Source of the DNA: Medicago truncatula
Taxonomy: Eukaryota; Streptophyta; Magnoliopsida; Fabales; Fabaceae
Assembly (NCBI RefSeq): GCF_003473485.1
Contig: NC_053044.1
Span: 25,107,591 to 25,171,590, forward strand
DNA: 64,000 nt
Direction of reading: 5' to 3'
Part shown: positions 47,179 to 59,135 of the stretch, piece after piece
Position numbering within the stretch: the stretch's first letter is position 1
How the letters are laid out: each line of letters starts with the position of its first letter
Made by a program: the position numbers and the translations under genes
The notes under the pieces: generated by a model
Databases searched by the model: none
What the model was told of the DNA's origin: nothing
Seen by the model: only the letters and a program-made list of their open reading frames with translations

Positions 47179-49020
47179 ATGGGACCTCGGGATTGATAAT
47201 TACATATGGGTGTGCTGCTACTTGCTGAAAGATTTGGTTTTTCATTCTGGCTCCTCTGTATTCCTTTCACTTATTGATTCCTAAAATAGTGAATGATGAA
47301 TAAATGGTTATTGCTAATGTTCGCAGCCATAATTTAAATGTTCCTAGTTGTTGTGCCTTCATCCGAGTTTTTGCAATGTGTATAGTTGCTATAGTTGCAC
47401 TCATTGTTATCAAAATGTGTGTTATAGGGTTGGTCTGTTTTACAGATTTTTCTTTGGTAATGAAGTAGTTGCATTGATATTGAAACCATCAAATTGTTGA
47501 TTGAACTTTTCTTATGAAATATCTCATCAATTGACTAACTCCTCCATTTCATTGTTGTTGAACTCAATTATGGACATTATATGTTTGTTTTGGTATTTGA
47601 ATGGAGAAAACATGTGTTCTTCTCAATGGAACTAGAGACATACTTTCAGTTTGAGTATATGTCAAATGTAAAACCAAACATAATATAACTGTAACAGGAT
47701 AAAGTGGATATTAGAATCAACCCTTTAAACTATGGATAAATATTTAACCTGATACTGCACAGTAAATGATTCATGAGATATTGAACGGTTTAAATTTAAC
47801 ATCATGGAGTCATCATAGCTTTATATATAGATATTAACATGTTATCTACCACTGACTAGATTTAGTGATAGTAGGCTGAGGCAAAAATTTAGTGATTCAT
47901 TAAGTGGTATTGGTTGGTTACATTGGCCACTGTTTACTTCAGTGATGCATTTGTGCAGCTTAGTTCATTATGATGTGGCTAGTGTATAGACCAAATTTGA
48001 TTAACCTTCTTAAAGCTTATCCAAAATTTATAGAATTCAACTAAAGCAAACATTCATTCTTCTAGTTTTTTATGTGATTATTTGAAGTTAAAGTTTTCAA
48101 CTCTGCAATTTTATATGTCTAAACATTTCAGATGCTTTGTGGTTTCTCTATAATGTTGAGTTGCTAAATTAATTTGAAGATGACAACTTCTGATGTAAAA
48201 TTATTAATGTTTAGGCGAGTTTAAGTTGATGAATCTTTTACATATGTTTATCATGTAATCAATTTTATTTGTTTTGCCCTGCCTTCATGTTAACTTATTT
48301 TTTGTATCATGGGCCACCATTGTGGCCACATCAGATGCCTTGAAATATCTTTCATGGTGTGACCAAGTTCTTGCCGGAAGAAATCTTTTCAACAAAAGTT
48401 CAATTTCATAGTTACATAAAAATCTTGTGGAGGAACACTCTCTTTTCAACAAACACTCTAATCCACATAATGGCAAAGTCCACGCGGAGATCACAACTTT
48501 CTGCGGAACTCATTTTTAAAGTATAAGTTATACATTGATTTCATCTATAATAAGATTATTAAAAGGGGTGTTGAAAAGAGTATTCCTAGACCTCATTGTT
48601 TATCTTTTCATCTCCCATAATCTGTCATCATTCATAGGGATTAAAGAATGACCAAGGGGAACTCAAAGTCTTTCTCTCAATGTAGAATCAAAACCAAAAA
48701 TAATTCACACAACATAATCAATATGAAAAGCAACCATTTATCTTTTCAGAAGTGCAGGGTCATTTATCTTTACAGAAATGCAGGGTCATTTATCTTTCTT
48801 TTTGGTACATCTTCGGCCTTTAATAATGTTTGATCAGCTTTACAGATATGCGGGGTCGTATTTTAAGAGGCATGTTATTTGAACAACCATTTTTTGACAG
48901 CTTATGGGACAACTAAAGATATAATGGCTATTGATATGGAAATCAAGGTGAGCAAAAATTTATTAAAGAAACTAAAATGAGTTTGCATAAAAGGATGTCC
49001 ATTAAGTTGTCTCAAAATGA
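47179..49020. other. array spacer, unit 1
   Basis: No gene is seen. It is homologous in pieces to 59136-60360 and to 62645-62850 of unit 3 (for example TAGTGTATAGACCAAATTTG at both 47979 and 62645). A 28-bp unit ending GCAGGGTCATTTATCTTT is duplicated at about 48749-48802. No CC-domain coding sequence for the NLR that follows could be found. Confidence 0.6.
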
Positions 49021-51291
49021 TTGTCAAAATATCGCAAATGGCACGACCCTCGAGTGGCTGCTCTGTACGTCGAGGAAGCTGAGGTTGTGGGATTTGAAGC
49101 ACCAAGAAAAATATTGATTGATTGGATGGTACAGGGAAGGGAAGAGCGCACTGTGGTGTCTGTGGTAGGAATGGGAGGGCAAGGAAAAACAACTCTAGCC
49201 AAGAAAGTTTTTGACAGCAAGGATATCATTGGACATTTTCATTTCCGAGTATGGATCACAGTGTCTCAATCATATGATGTTGAAGGGTTGTTGAGGGACA
49301 TGTTGCTAAAAATTTACAAACAAATAGGAGACAATCCTACTCAGAACTTTTATCAAATGGATCGAGGATCATTGACTGCTGAAGTGAGAAAATGCTTGCA
49401 GAAAAAGAGGTATGTTGTCGTGTTTGATGATGTTTGGAATGTACATTTTTGGGATGATATTGAATTTGCTGCAATTGATAGTAAAAATGGAAGTAAGATA
49501 TTTATAACAACAAGGAACATGGATGTTGTGGTGTCTTGTAAAAAATCTTCTTTCATTGAAATGCTTGAGTTGCAACCTTTAACTCATGAACAATCTTTGG
49601 AGTTGTTCAATAAGAAGGCATTCAAATTTGACTATGATGGGTGTTGTCCAACAGAGCTCATTGGTACAACTAATGAAATTGTTAAAAAATGCAATGGTTT
49701 ACCGCTAGCAATTGTTGCCATCGGTGGACTTTTATCTACAAGAGAGAAAAATGTGTTTGAGTGGCAGCGATTTAGAGAAAATCTAAATTTAGAGCTAAAG
49801 ACAGATTCACATCTAATTGGGATAAAAGAAATTTTAAGTTTAAGTTATGATGATTTGCCTTACTATCTCAAGCCATGCTTCTTGTATTTTGGAGTATATC
49901 CAGAAGATTATGAAGTTAAATCAAAGAGAGTGACTCGACAATGGATAGCTGAAGGGTTTGTCAAGGAGGAAAAGGGGATGACTTTGGAAGAAGTGGCAGA
50001 AGGATATTTAACAGAGTTGATCCATAGAAGCCTCGTTCAAGTATCTTCACTTAGAATTGATGGCAAAGCTAAAGGTTGTCGTGTTCATGATCTAATACAC
50101 GATATGATCCTTCAAAAACATGAGGATTTTAATTTTTGCAAGCATATTAGTGATGATGGACAAAGATCCATAAGTGAAATAGTTTGGCGCCTATCAATAA
50201 CAACCATTGACGATGCTTTATGGGAGTGTGTTGATGGATCTCATGTTCGGTCACTATTTTGTTTTGGAAATAAAGAAAAATCCTCGTCCTACTTTAAAGG
50301 AATCTCTAAGATTAGGTTATTGAAGGTTCTTGATTTTGAAGGTTTTGATTTCAATAATATTCCTAAGAATTTGGGAAATTTCATCCACTTGAAGTATTTA
50401 AGCATAATGATGTCAATTAGTGAAGTTAAAGTCCCTAAATCGATTGGCATGCTTCATAATCTAGACACCTTGGTTCTAAGGGGTCCATATTATTTTGAGT
50501 TGCCAAAGGAGATTAGGAAGCTTAGAAAGCTAAGACATCTTATCGGCACTGAACTGTCATTGATTCATTTAATGTATGGTATTGGAGAGATGAAGTCTCT
50601 ACAAACTCTGCGTTATGTTTCTTTAAACATAGATGGAGCAGCAGAGGTAATTAAAGCGTTAGGAAAGCTGAAGCTGATAAGGGATTTGGGGTTGCTTAAT
50701 GTTCCTATGGAATATGGAAGCATTTTCTCTTCCTCAATCAATGAAATGCTGCACTTGGAGAAACCTAGAGTGAATAATATAACAGATTATAACTACATTT
50801 GTTTGAATTTGATTTCACCGCCAACTAAGCTTCAAAAACTTATACTAAGAGGTAGGATAAAGGAGTTTCCATAATGGATGTTAGATCTTCAAAATCTTAC
50901 TGTGTTGAGGTTGGTGTGGTCGTATTCAATCAAAGATCCATTGCAATCACTAAAAAGTTTGAAACACTTGCTGAGCTTGTCCTTGAAGCTTATAAAGTAT
51001 GAAGGTTTACAATTGCATTTTCAAGATGGAGGGTTTCAGAAACTAAAGGAACTGGAAGTTAGTGATTGCATTGAATTGAGAGAAATTATTATTGACAAAG
51101 GATCAATGCCTTCTTTAAAAACTCTTAGTTTAATAGGACTCTTCAATCTGAAGAATATACCCACTGGCATCCAACACTTGGAGAAGCTTGGATCTCTTTA
51201 TATTTCCGATGTGGATGATGAAATTGAGAAGCGCAGTTCTGCTGAGGATTGGAATTGGATCATGGAGCATGTGCCCTTGTACGAATTTTGA
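49021..51291 (+). pseudogene. CC-NB-LRR (RPM1-like) gene, 5'-truncated and with an in-frame stop
   Basis: Compared with the intact NLR at 55297, the first 160 or so codons (the CC domain) are missing: similarity starts at KWHDPRVAALYVEEAEVVGF (49036), with no in-frame ATG at a sensible place. The NB-ARC region is complete: P-loop GMGGQGKTTLAKK, VVFDDVWN, GSKIFITTR, GLPLAIVAIGG, and VHD in GCRVHDLIHDMI. LRRs follow. At 50872-50874 a TAA stands where the intact copy has CAG (PQWM), and the LRR frame continues in the same phase from 50878 to the stop at 51289. The rest is about 90% alike by eye, so decay is recent. It may still be transcribed. Confidence 0.85.
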
Positions 51292-51586
51292 AATAACCCT
51301 TTTGTTGTGATTTGGTAGGTGATGGACTTCAAGTTGAAGTGCGATGGCAATTCAGATTCTCTACATGGACTTTGGGATTTGTGTTTCTCAATAAATAAAT
51401 AAAATGTGTGATCATTCTTTAACATTGGTGTATTAAATATCTAAATTGTTTGTTATTGTAATTGTAATTGTTGCTTTCAAGAATTGTGAGACCTTATTTT
51501 TCTGTTGATTTCCATTATATGTTGGTGTAATAAAAATGAAGTTTTAATATGCTTTTATATTTTGGTGCAATAAATATGATGTTTTA
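51292..51586. other. 3' flank of the truncated NLR
   Basis: No gene. It likely holds the old 3' UTR. Confidence 0.4.
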
Positions 51587-51859
51587 CTCCCCCGTCCTAT
51601 ATATATCCCTCTTTTACTTTTTTTACATTTCTTAAGAAAAGTTATTAATGTGTCTATTTTGTGTGTTAATATTACCAAATTATCCTTTGTTTGTATGTGT
51701 GTTAAATTTGACTTTTCATATTTCAAGATAAGTTAACCGTATTAATTAGGGGTATGTTTAGGAAAAAAATAATAAATGCATCTAGTAATTTGAAAATGGG
51801 TTTATATTCAGGGACAATTTTTTAGTCAAATGGATGGTTATATATAGGGACAGAGGTAG
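51587..51859. mobile_element. Stowaway-like MITE
   Basis: Starts CTCCCCCGTCCTATATATA and ends, inverted, TATATATAGGGACAGAGGTAG, flanked by TA at 51585-51586 and 51860-51861. Non-coding. The ends are less perfect than those of the MITE at 25688. Confidence 0.7.
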
Positions 51860-51861
51860 TA

Positions 51862-52298
51862 TATCTTATTGGTGTAATAAAAAAAATGGAAAATGTTGAA
51901 AAGCACGACAATGCTTGTTGTCAAATTTGCAGAACGGCTTTATAAATGTCATTTAATTATTTTTCCTAATTTTGATATGACACAAAATGACAAATCTTAT
52001 CTCCGTTGGATCTTTCTTATGAGAAATCACAAAAAAAACACCTCACTCGATGGTGGTTCTCCAAATCAACTTTTGTATGTCTTACCTCACCACTATGGAA
52101 CGTGGATCATGCATGCTATTATTGCTTAGTAGCATTGTTTTTTGTTTTTTACTATATATATGCAAAAGCATCCATAAACTAAAAAATAAATCCATTAACA
52201 AAATAAATTGGATGTTGTTGAACAAGTCGTTCAGCTTTCGTGTGTTGAGTCCTCGTGCCGTACAACAGCGCTCTAAAAAAGTACACACTGCACACCAC
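51862..52298. other. intergenic, no gene seen
   Basis: Short open frames only, none recognised. Confidence 0.45.
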
Positions 52299-53833
52299 TA
52301 GTGGCGGAGCCACCTATATCTCTTTGTGGGCTTGTGCCCCCACTAAGTTTTCCAAAACATCATGGCTTCATGCATTAATACACTCATATTACATTACACA
52401 TATATACACTAATACAATTATTTACTTATGTATTTATTTATTATATTTACTAAATTTTTTTTTTATCAACCTTCTATTATTCTATAATGATGTTATCGAA
52501 CCTATTAAACAAAAACGTTGGTTCTTCATCTCTGAACATATCTTCTTTTATGTTGGTTTCATTTTCCTTAATAATTAATACTCCCTCCGTTCTTTTTTAA
52601 GTGTCGTTTTAGAAAATTTTCATGAAAATAGCAAAGTGTATTTTTGCACATTTTCTTACGATTATACCCTCAATTTAATCCACTAATATATCTCTATTTT
52701 TTGGCACACTTTATCTTTCCAATAAATTTAATATGTTATATTTTTCTCGTAACATTTTTTTTAAGATCGTAACAAATATTTGTTACTTATTATCTTTTTC
52801 TCCAACAAATTCCTTTTTTTTTGCACACTCTCTCTCATAACAAACAATTGTTAATTTTCTAAATATTGTGCACATCTCTTTAATTAATTTAAGTCAATAT
52901 AAAAATTATATGGATGAAACTTCTTATTCTTCATTGTCATCTTGTTTTTTTTCTTGTATATTGTCAAACGAGTCTTCAACTACTTCTCCCTCTTCACCTT
53001 CCATCAACAGTTCCAATGAGTCTTCCACTATTTATTCTTTTTGAACATTCATAGAGTTTTTATTTATTTTTCTCTCAAATTGTTCATTTACTTTGCACTT
53101 GAAATTTTTAACAATTATTCATCTTATTTATAGAATTTTAACTCTTCATAAAATTAACAAATTTTTGTTTAAAAAAACAAACTTTAGTTTTCCAAATATA
53201 TAGCATTAATTAGTTTTATTAAAAAAGATAAGAGTAACCAAACAAAGAAAAAGATACGAGTAATTGACAATGGGTATAGTTGGCAAAACGCACCCTTAAA
53301 ATACTAAAACGACAGTTAAATAGGAACAAAAAATTCACCCTAAAACGACACTTAAAAAGAAACGGAGAGAGTATATGATAATAATGTAATTATTTATTAT
53401 AGAAAAACTTATAAGAGGTTTCAAATCAAAATGGGTTATCAATCTTTCTATTAAAATTACTAAAACAAACTTTATTTTTTTTAGTCATTTTGATTTTTAA
53501 ATGTGTCTTTAGTTAGTTAATTTAATCTTTACATATATTTTTCACTAATCTATTTGGTCTATATAATGAATAACAAAACAACCATTTGAAGATGTGTTCA
53601 TAGCTTTGATAAATTTCAAATATTTTAGTGAAAACCCATCACATATTTAGAGATCAAAATGACTAATTCAAATTGGTATCGACCTCTAAATTAGTATTGT
53701 ACATCGGCGTCTAAATTGTTTAAGATGACTCTGCTACAAATTAGAATAGGGTTTTCAAATTATTTAAGATGACCCTGATACAAATTTATATATACATTAT
53801 CCCTATTATTCAAAATTTCTGACTCCGGCACTG
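52299..53833. mobile_element. possible outer TIR element with a nested Stowaway-type element
   Basis: TAGTGGCGGAGCCA at the left is mirrored by TGACTCCGGCACTG at the right, ends common to a dispersed plant repeat. Near the right end a phrase TTTAAGATGACTCTGCTACAA is repeated with changes. No clear target duplication is visible, so the pairing of ends is uncertain. Confidence 0.4.
52581..53371 (+). mobile_element. Stowaway-type TIR element (791 bp), same family as 34285-34881
   Basis: Left end CTCCCTCCGTTCTTTTTTAA then GTGTCGTTTTAG; right end, inverted, CTAAAACGACACTTAAAAAG then AACGGAGAGAG. TA flanks both sides (52579-52580, 53372-53373). A minus-strand stretch near 52930-53010 reads VEDSLELLMEGEEGEVVEDS, and the same start occurs in the other copy, hinting at a worn coding region. 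Confidence 0.75.
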
Positions 53834-54728
53834 CACATGGCTCATCCATAGTATCACCTCTAACAAAAACTAGAAAAAAGATCTTCTGCCTCGACTCGTG
53901 GCTTTTTTTGAGAACTGATGCAATAGATATTCGCTTTTATATTTATTTTGGTGCAATAAATATGATGTTATATGTTAAATTTTATAACATGTATCTAATG
54001 TGGATACATATTAGGTTATACACTATACAAAAGGATTTAGAGTGGGAGAAAATGTTGAAGAGTAACAGTACATTAGTAAGAAGAATAACAAAAGAAACTT
54101 AACTTCCAATAAAGGGTGAGAAAATTCTAATGAAGTTTCTCAATTTAGCGCCATCAAACAGACAAGCCATATTTATTAACTTGAACATAACTACAAAATA
54201 AAAGAATTGCATAGTTATGGTGAAAGAACCAAAACAAAAAAAAACACATATTTAATACTCTTTTGTTGTACCGTGCTTGATTGTAATACTCTTCTACCTT
54301 ATTAAATGTTAAAATTTCATAAACTATATCAGGTGTTTCTCTCGAACTTAAGTATGGGAATAAATTATGGAAGAATGCACTTCAAACTCTTGGTATGCCA
54401 TCCTTTATTGGGAAGCTCATTTCAAAAGATTCTCTACATGTGTCATTCTATATGAAACACTAACACAAACATATACACCAAACACGACAATGACATGTAG
54501 ACACTAATAATAATTTGAAAAAATGGATGTAATTTAATGCACCCACATGATTCGGTGTTCTGTAGACACCGGACGTACCTCCAATTTGAAGTATCGATGC
54601 TACATTGGTATAAAAATTCACCTAACTTATGTTACTTATTTTATATAAAATATACAATTTTGGCAATCTTTTGGGAGAAGGATAATACTTATAGTGAACA
54701 ATCATCAGGCATAGTTAAAATTTAGATA
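53834..54728. other. intergenic, no gene seen
   Basis: Several short open frames, none with recognisable similarity. Confidence 0.45.
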
Positions 54729-54806
54729 CAGAGGTGCTGCTGCTGATTCCTAAAAGCCTTAGCTTTTCATTCTAGCTCCATTGTATTCCCTTCACTTATT
54801 AAGGTA
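54729..54806 (+). pseudogene. leftover 3' UTR of the small membrane-protein gene (array unit 2)
   Basis: GGTGCTGCTGCTGATTCCTA and TTTTCATTCTAGCTCCATTG, TATTCCCTTCACTTATT match the sequence just after the stop codons of the two intact copies (47210-47275 and 59175-59240). No coding part precedes it, so the gene body of this unit has been lost. Confidence 0.6.
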
Positions 54807-55296
54807 ACACTGCCAGCTAACACAGAACGAATTAATATCTTTTAATTACTTTTAGAGATAAATCACATGAAAAGCAACTTGCTTAGCTTGTCTCAAGAAG
54901 TATTAAAGAATGACTAGGGATACTTGAAGTCTTTCTCTCACTATATGGGGGAAAACGAAAAAGCAATTCATTTATTCGCACGAGATAATCAATAAGACAA
55001 GCAGGGTCATTTTTTAATCTCTTTTTGGTACACCTAACCTTAAAACAATTACTACTAATATGTTTAATAACCTTTACAGAGATGCAGGTTTATTTTTTAT
55101 GTTTTTTCCGTACAAAAAATTTGTTATTAAATAAAGATAATCTCAACTTGCTCAAACAAATATTAAACAATGACCAAGGGAAACTTGGTCTTCCACTCAC
55201 TGTATATGCTGCATTACATAAGTTTCAATCAGGAGTAAATAGTAGTCTTTATCTCAAAGCACAGTTTTCAATCTCACAAATAACGAAGAAATCAGA
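54807..55296 (+). promoter_or_regulatory. upstream region of the intact NLR
   Basis: The stretch resembles parts of 48640-48820 in unit 1: TTAAAGAATGACTAGGG.. versus TTAAAGAATGACCAAGGG, and AGCAGGGTCATTTTTTAATC versus TGCAGGGTCATTTATC. It thus looks like shared promoter or 5' UTR sequence of the array. No TATA box was fixed. Confidence 0.4.
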
Positions 55297-58053
55297 ATGG
55301 CAGAAATGGCTGTGTCTTTTGCTATTGACCAACTTCTTCCGTTGTTGACAGAAGAAGTCAATCTTCTCAAAGGTGTTCACAAGGAATTTGGAGACATTAA
55401 AGATGAACTTGAAAGCATCCAAGCCTTCCTTAAGGATGCTGATAGAAGAGCTGCAGCTGATGGAGAGAACAATAGTGAAGGAGTTAAAACTTGGGTGAAG
55501 CAGCTTAGGGAAGCAGCTTTTTGCATAGAAGATATCATTGATGAATATATGATCCATGTAGGACAGAAGCCTCATGGTCATGGATGTGTAGCTTTACTTC
55601 ATAATATTTCTCACTTACTCAGAACCATGACCTCTCGCCATCGAATAGCAGCTGAGATTCAAGACATTAAGTCATCTGTTCGTGGGATCAAGGAAAGAAG
55701 TGATAGATATAGTTTCCAACGTTCTTTTGAACAAGGATCAAGCAGATCCAGGGGAAGCTGGAATGACAAATGGCACGACCCTCGACTGGCTTCTCTTTAC
55801 ATTGAAGAAGCTGACGTTGTGGGCTTTGACAAACAAAGGGACATTTTGATTGATTGGATGATAAAGGGAAGGGCAGAGCGCACTGTTGTTTCTGTGGTAG
55901 GAATGGGAGGGCAAGGAAAAACCACTCTAGCTAAGAAAGCTTTTGACAGCAAGGATGTCGTTGGACACTTTGATTGTCGTGTATGGATCACAGTGTCTCA
56001 AGCATATGATGTTGAAGGGTTGTTGAAGGACATGTTGCTCAAGTTTTACAAACAAAAAGGAGAGGATCCTCCTATGGGTATTTTTCAAATGGATCGAGGG
56101 TCATTGATGGATGAAATTAGAAACTACTTGCGAAGAAAGAGGTACGTTATCGTGTTTGATGATGTTTGGAGTCTACATTTTTGGGATGATATCGAATTTG
56201 CTGGAATTGATAGTAAAAATGGAAGTAGGATATTTATAACAACAAGGATAATTGATGTTGTGGTGTCTTGTAAAAAATCTTCTTTCATTGAAGTTCTTGA
56301 GTTGCAATGTTTAACTCATGAACAATCTTTGGAGTTGTTCAATAAGAAGGCATTCAAATTTGACTATGATGGGTGTTGTCCAAAAGAGCTAAATGGTATA
56401 TCTAATGAAATTGTAAAAAAATGCAATGGTTTACCGCTAGCAATTGTTGCCATCGGTGGCCTTTTATCTACAAGAGAGAAAAATGTGTTTGAGTGGAAGA
56501 GATTTAGAGAAAATCTAAATTTAGAGTTAAAGAGAAATACACATCTAATTGGGATAAATGAAATTTTAAGTTTAAGTTATGATGATTTGCCTTACTATCT
56601 CAAGTCATGCTTGTTGTATTTTGGAGTATATCCAGAAGATTTTGAAATTAGACCAAAGAGAGTCATTCGACAATGGATAGCTGAAGGATTTGTGAAGGAG
56701 GAAAAGGGAAAGACTATGGAAGAAGTGGCAGAGGGATATCTAACAGAGTTGATACATAGAAGCCTGGTTCAAGTATCCTCACTTAGAATTGATGGCAAAG
56801 CTAAAGGTTGTCGTGTTCATGATCTAATACGTGATATGATCCTTGAAAAAGATGAGGATTTTAATTTTTGCAAGCATATCAGTGATGATGGACAAAGATC
56901 CTTAAGTGGAATAGTTCGGCGCCTATCATTAACAGCCATTGACAATGTTTTCATGGAGTGTATTGATGGATCTCATGTTCGGTCACTATTTTGTTTTGGA
57001 AATAAAATATCCTTTCCCTTTTATAGAGGAATCCCTACGAAGTACAGGTTATTGAAGGTTCTTGATTTTGAAGGTTTTGTTATGATTCCTAAGAATTTGG
57101 GAAATTTCATCCACTTGAAGTATTTAAGCTTCAGCCTGTCAGATTTGTTAGTCAAATTCCCAAAATCCATTGTTATGCTCCAGAACCTAGAGTCATTGGT
57201 TCTAAAAGATGCATATAATCTTGTGTTGCCAAAAGAGATTAGCAAGCTCAGAAAGCTAAGACATCTTATCGGCCAAACATTGTCCTTGATTGAATTAAAG
57301 GATGGAATTGGAGAGATGAATTCCCTACAAACTCTGCGTAATGTTTATTTGGATTTGGATGATGGAGCAGCAGAGGTAATTAAAGCATTAGGAAAACTGA
57401 AGCAGATAAGGGAATTGGGGTTGCTTAATGTTCCTAAGGAATATGGAAGCATTTTATCTTTCTCAATAAATGAAATGCAACACTTGGAAACATTAAACGT
57501 TGGATCAAGTGTTGATTTCATTGATTTGAGTTTGATTTCAAAGCCATCTATGCTTCGAAAACTTACACTTCATGTGTGGTTAGAGAAATTTCCACAGTGG
57601 ATGTCAGATCTTCAAAATCTTAGTGTGTTGAAGTTGTTTTACCCTGATTCTACTAAAGATCCATTGCAATCACTAAAAAATTTGCAACACTTATTGATGT
57701 TGTCCTTAGACCTTAGTAAGTATGAAGGTTTAGGTTTGCATTTTCATGATGGAGAGTTTCAGAAACTAAAGGAACTGGAAGTTAGAGGTTGCATTGAATT
57801 GAAGGAAATTATTATCGACAAAGGATCAATGCCTTCCCTAAAAAAGCTTAAGTTAGTGCAACCCCTCAATCTGAAGAATATACCTACTGGCATTGAACAC
57901 TTAGAGAAGCTTGAAGATCTCTATATTTGGGGTGTGGAAGTTGAATTTGTGCAGCGCATTCCTACCGAGGATTGGAATTGGATCATGGAGCATGTGGCGC
58001 TTGTAAAAATTTATTCCAGAGTCTGGGAAGAAATTCAAAACTCAAGGAGTTAG
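55297..58053 (+). CDS. CC-NB-LRR disease resistance protein, RPM1-like, intact
   Basis: A single uninterrupted exon of 918 codons starts at ATG 55297. The Rx-type CC domain (aa 1-135) starts MAEMAVSFAIDQLLPLL and has the EDVID-type motif as EDIIDEY near aa 78. NB-ARC: P-loop GMGGQGKTTLAKK near aa 203, VFDDVW, GSRIFITTR, GLPLAIVAIGG, and the MHD position as VHD in CRVHDLIRDMI. LRRs fill about aa 560-905 (LLKVLDFEGF, LRKLRHLIG, LQNLSVLKL). Such proteins are intracellular sensors of pathogen effectors; RPM1-class members act at the plasma membrane through their CC domain. Flanked by homologous units on both sides. The ligand is unknown. Confidence 0.95.
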   Translation: MAEMAVSFAIDQLLPLLTEEVNLLKGVHKEFGDIKDELESIQAFLKDADRRAAADGENNSEGVKTWVKQLREAAFCIEDIIDEYMIHVGQKPHGHGCVALLHNISHLLRTMTSRHRIAAEIQDIKSSVRGIKERSDRYSFQRSFEQGSSRSRGSWNDKWHDPRLASLYIEEADVVGFDKQRDILIDWMIKGRAERTVVSVVGMGGQGKTTLAKKAFDSKDVVGHFDCRVWITVSQAYDVEGLLKDMLLKFYKQKGEDPPMGIFQMDRGSLMDEIRNYLRRKRYVIVFDDVWSLHFWDDIEFAGIDSKNGSRIFITTRIIDVVVSCKKSSFIEVLELQCLTHEQSLELFNKKAFKFDYDGCCPKELNGISNEIVKKCNGLPLAIVAIGGLLSTREKNVFEWKRFRENLNLELKRNTHLIGINEILSLSYDDLPYYLKSCLLYFGVYPEDFEIRPKRVIRQWIAEGFVKEEKGKTMEEVAEGYLTELIHRSLVQVSSLRIDGKAKGCRVHDLIRDMILEKDEDFNFCKHISDDGQRSLSGIVRRLSLTAIDNVFMECIDGSHVRSLFCFGNKISFPFYRGIPTKYRLLKVLDFEGFVMIPKNLGNFIHLKYLSFSLSDLLVKFPKSIVMLQNLESLVLKDAYNLVLPKEISKLRKLRHLIGQTLSLIELKDGIGEMNSLQTLRNVYLDLDDGAAEVIKALGKLKQIRELGLLNVPKEYGSILSFSINEMQHLETLNVGSSVDFIDLSLISKPSMLRKLTLHVWLEKFPQWMSDLQNLSVLKLFYPDSTKDPLQSLKNLQHLLMLSLDLSKYEGLGLHFHDGEFQKLKELEVRGCIELKEIIIDKGSMPSLKKLKLVQPLNLKNIPTGIEHLEKLEDLYIWGVEVEFVQRIPTEDWNWIMEHVALVKIYSRVWEEIQNSRS

Positions 58054-58892
58054 AAATAACGCTTTATCATACTCTAGGTGTGCTTTTTCTTCCTATAACT
58101 TATTTTTTCGTACTAATATCTACTGTTTCCCATATATGCATGAGAATTTTTAATGTTCAATCACTTGTAGAAATTGAGGATTTTCTGTTGATTCCATTGT
58201 TGGAGGAAAGGAAGGTCTTATATCCAGAAGCAATCACGTTATACACGAGGATTTAATTTTAAAGAAACTTAACCTCCAAGCACCATTATAAGTTACATGT
58301 TAAGGGAAAGATCATTGTCAAAAAATACTTTTATCTTTTCAGTTTTGAATTGGTTTTACAAGTTCAGAAACTTCTGTCCTGATTCTGAACTAGCCCAAAA
58401 ATAGTTTAAAATTAGTTGAAGAATAGTTTAATGCATCCATAAGTCTTGGTTCCAAATATGTTTACATACTATGAACAATTTTGTTGTGAGACACCATATA
58501 TATATATATATGTACCTTGTAGATATGGTGGTGTGGTTTAGTTTTTTATTAGTTCTCTCTGAGTCAAATCAATAATTATAAAAGTATGTATTTTTATACG
58601 GTGTCAAATACATTGTCAACTTTTATATATTCAAATTAAATTTCTCTTTGAATAAATAGTTTTTTTGTTCAACAATATGTGCTATTTAGGACAAAGTGTT
58701 GCATATAGCCGCTATAACGGCGTTATAACACCAAACCAATATTTTTTGTGATCCACGGTTAACAACTCTGGTTTTGAGTTTATGAGCATGAACATTCAAT
58801 TGATACACACACAGTGGACAATGTCAATTACAATCTTGGTGAAACTGATGAGGGTTTTCTTTTACTCTTTTATATGACAGGTGATTCTGGAA
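58054..58892. other. NLR 3' flank and upstream region of the second small gene
   Basis: No gene to about 58475; from there the sequence is homologous to 46541-46930 (ATACGGTGTCAAATACATTG at both), so it is the promoter and 5' UTR of the small gene. A TTTTATATGACAG acceptor-like site lies at 58868-58880. A TA run is at 58497-58511. Confidence 0.55.
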
Positions 58893-59135
58893 ATGGTGTG
58901 GTGTTTCACCACAACATCCAAGGATCTGGCAATGGCCATTGCATGTTCCCTCTCTGGTGCTGTTATGTTAGCTGTTGGGGTGCACCTTTCTTATGTCAAC
59001 GTTGAACCCCAACGAGCCCGAACCTTGGCTCGCGATAAGTTGGTCTTAGATACGTTGAGAAAGAAGTATGGTTACATCCCTCCATCAGAGGTCTGGAGGA
59101 TGGCTCGCAGCAATTCCAATAAAGAGCATAATTAA
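58893..59135 (+). CDS. small conserved membrane protein, unknown function (array unit 3)
   Basis: ATG 58893 gives 80 aa, differing from the copy at 46936 mainly in the first dozen residues (MVWCFTTTSKDL versus MVGCFAATPKNL) and a few others. The membrane segment AMAIACSLSGAVMLAVGVHL and the block EPQRARTLARDKLVLDTLRK are unchanged or nearly so. As with its twin, a spliced 5' UTR is likely. Most differences between the genes lie in the flanks, which suggests selection on the protein. No named family was recognised. Confidence 0.72.
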   Translation: MVWCFTTTSKDLAMAIACSLSGAVMLAVGVHLSYVNVEPQRARTLARDKLVLDTLRKKYGYIPPSEVWRMARSNSNKEHN

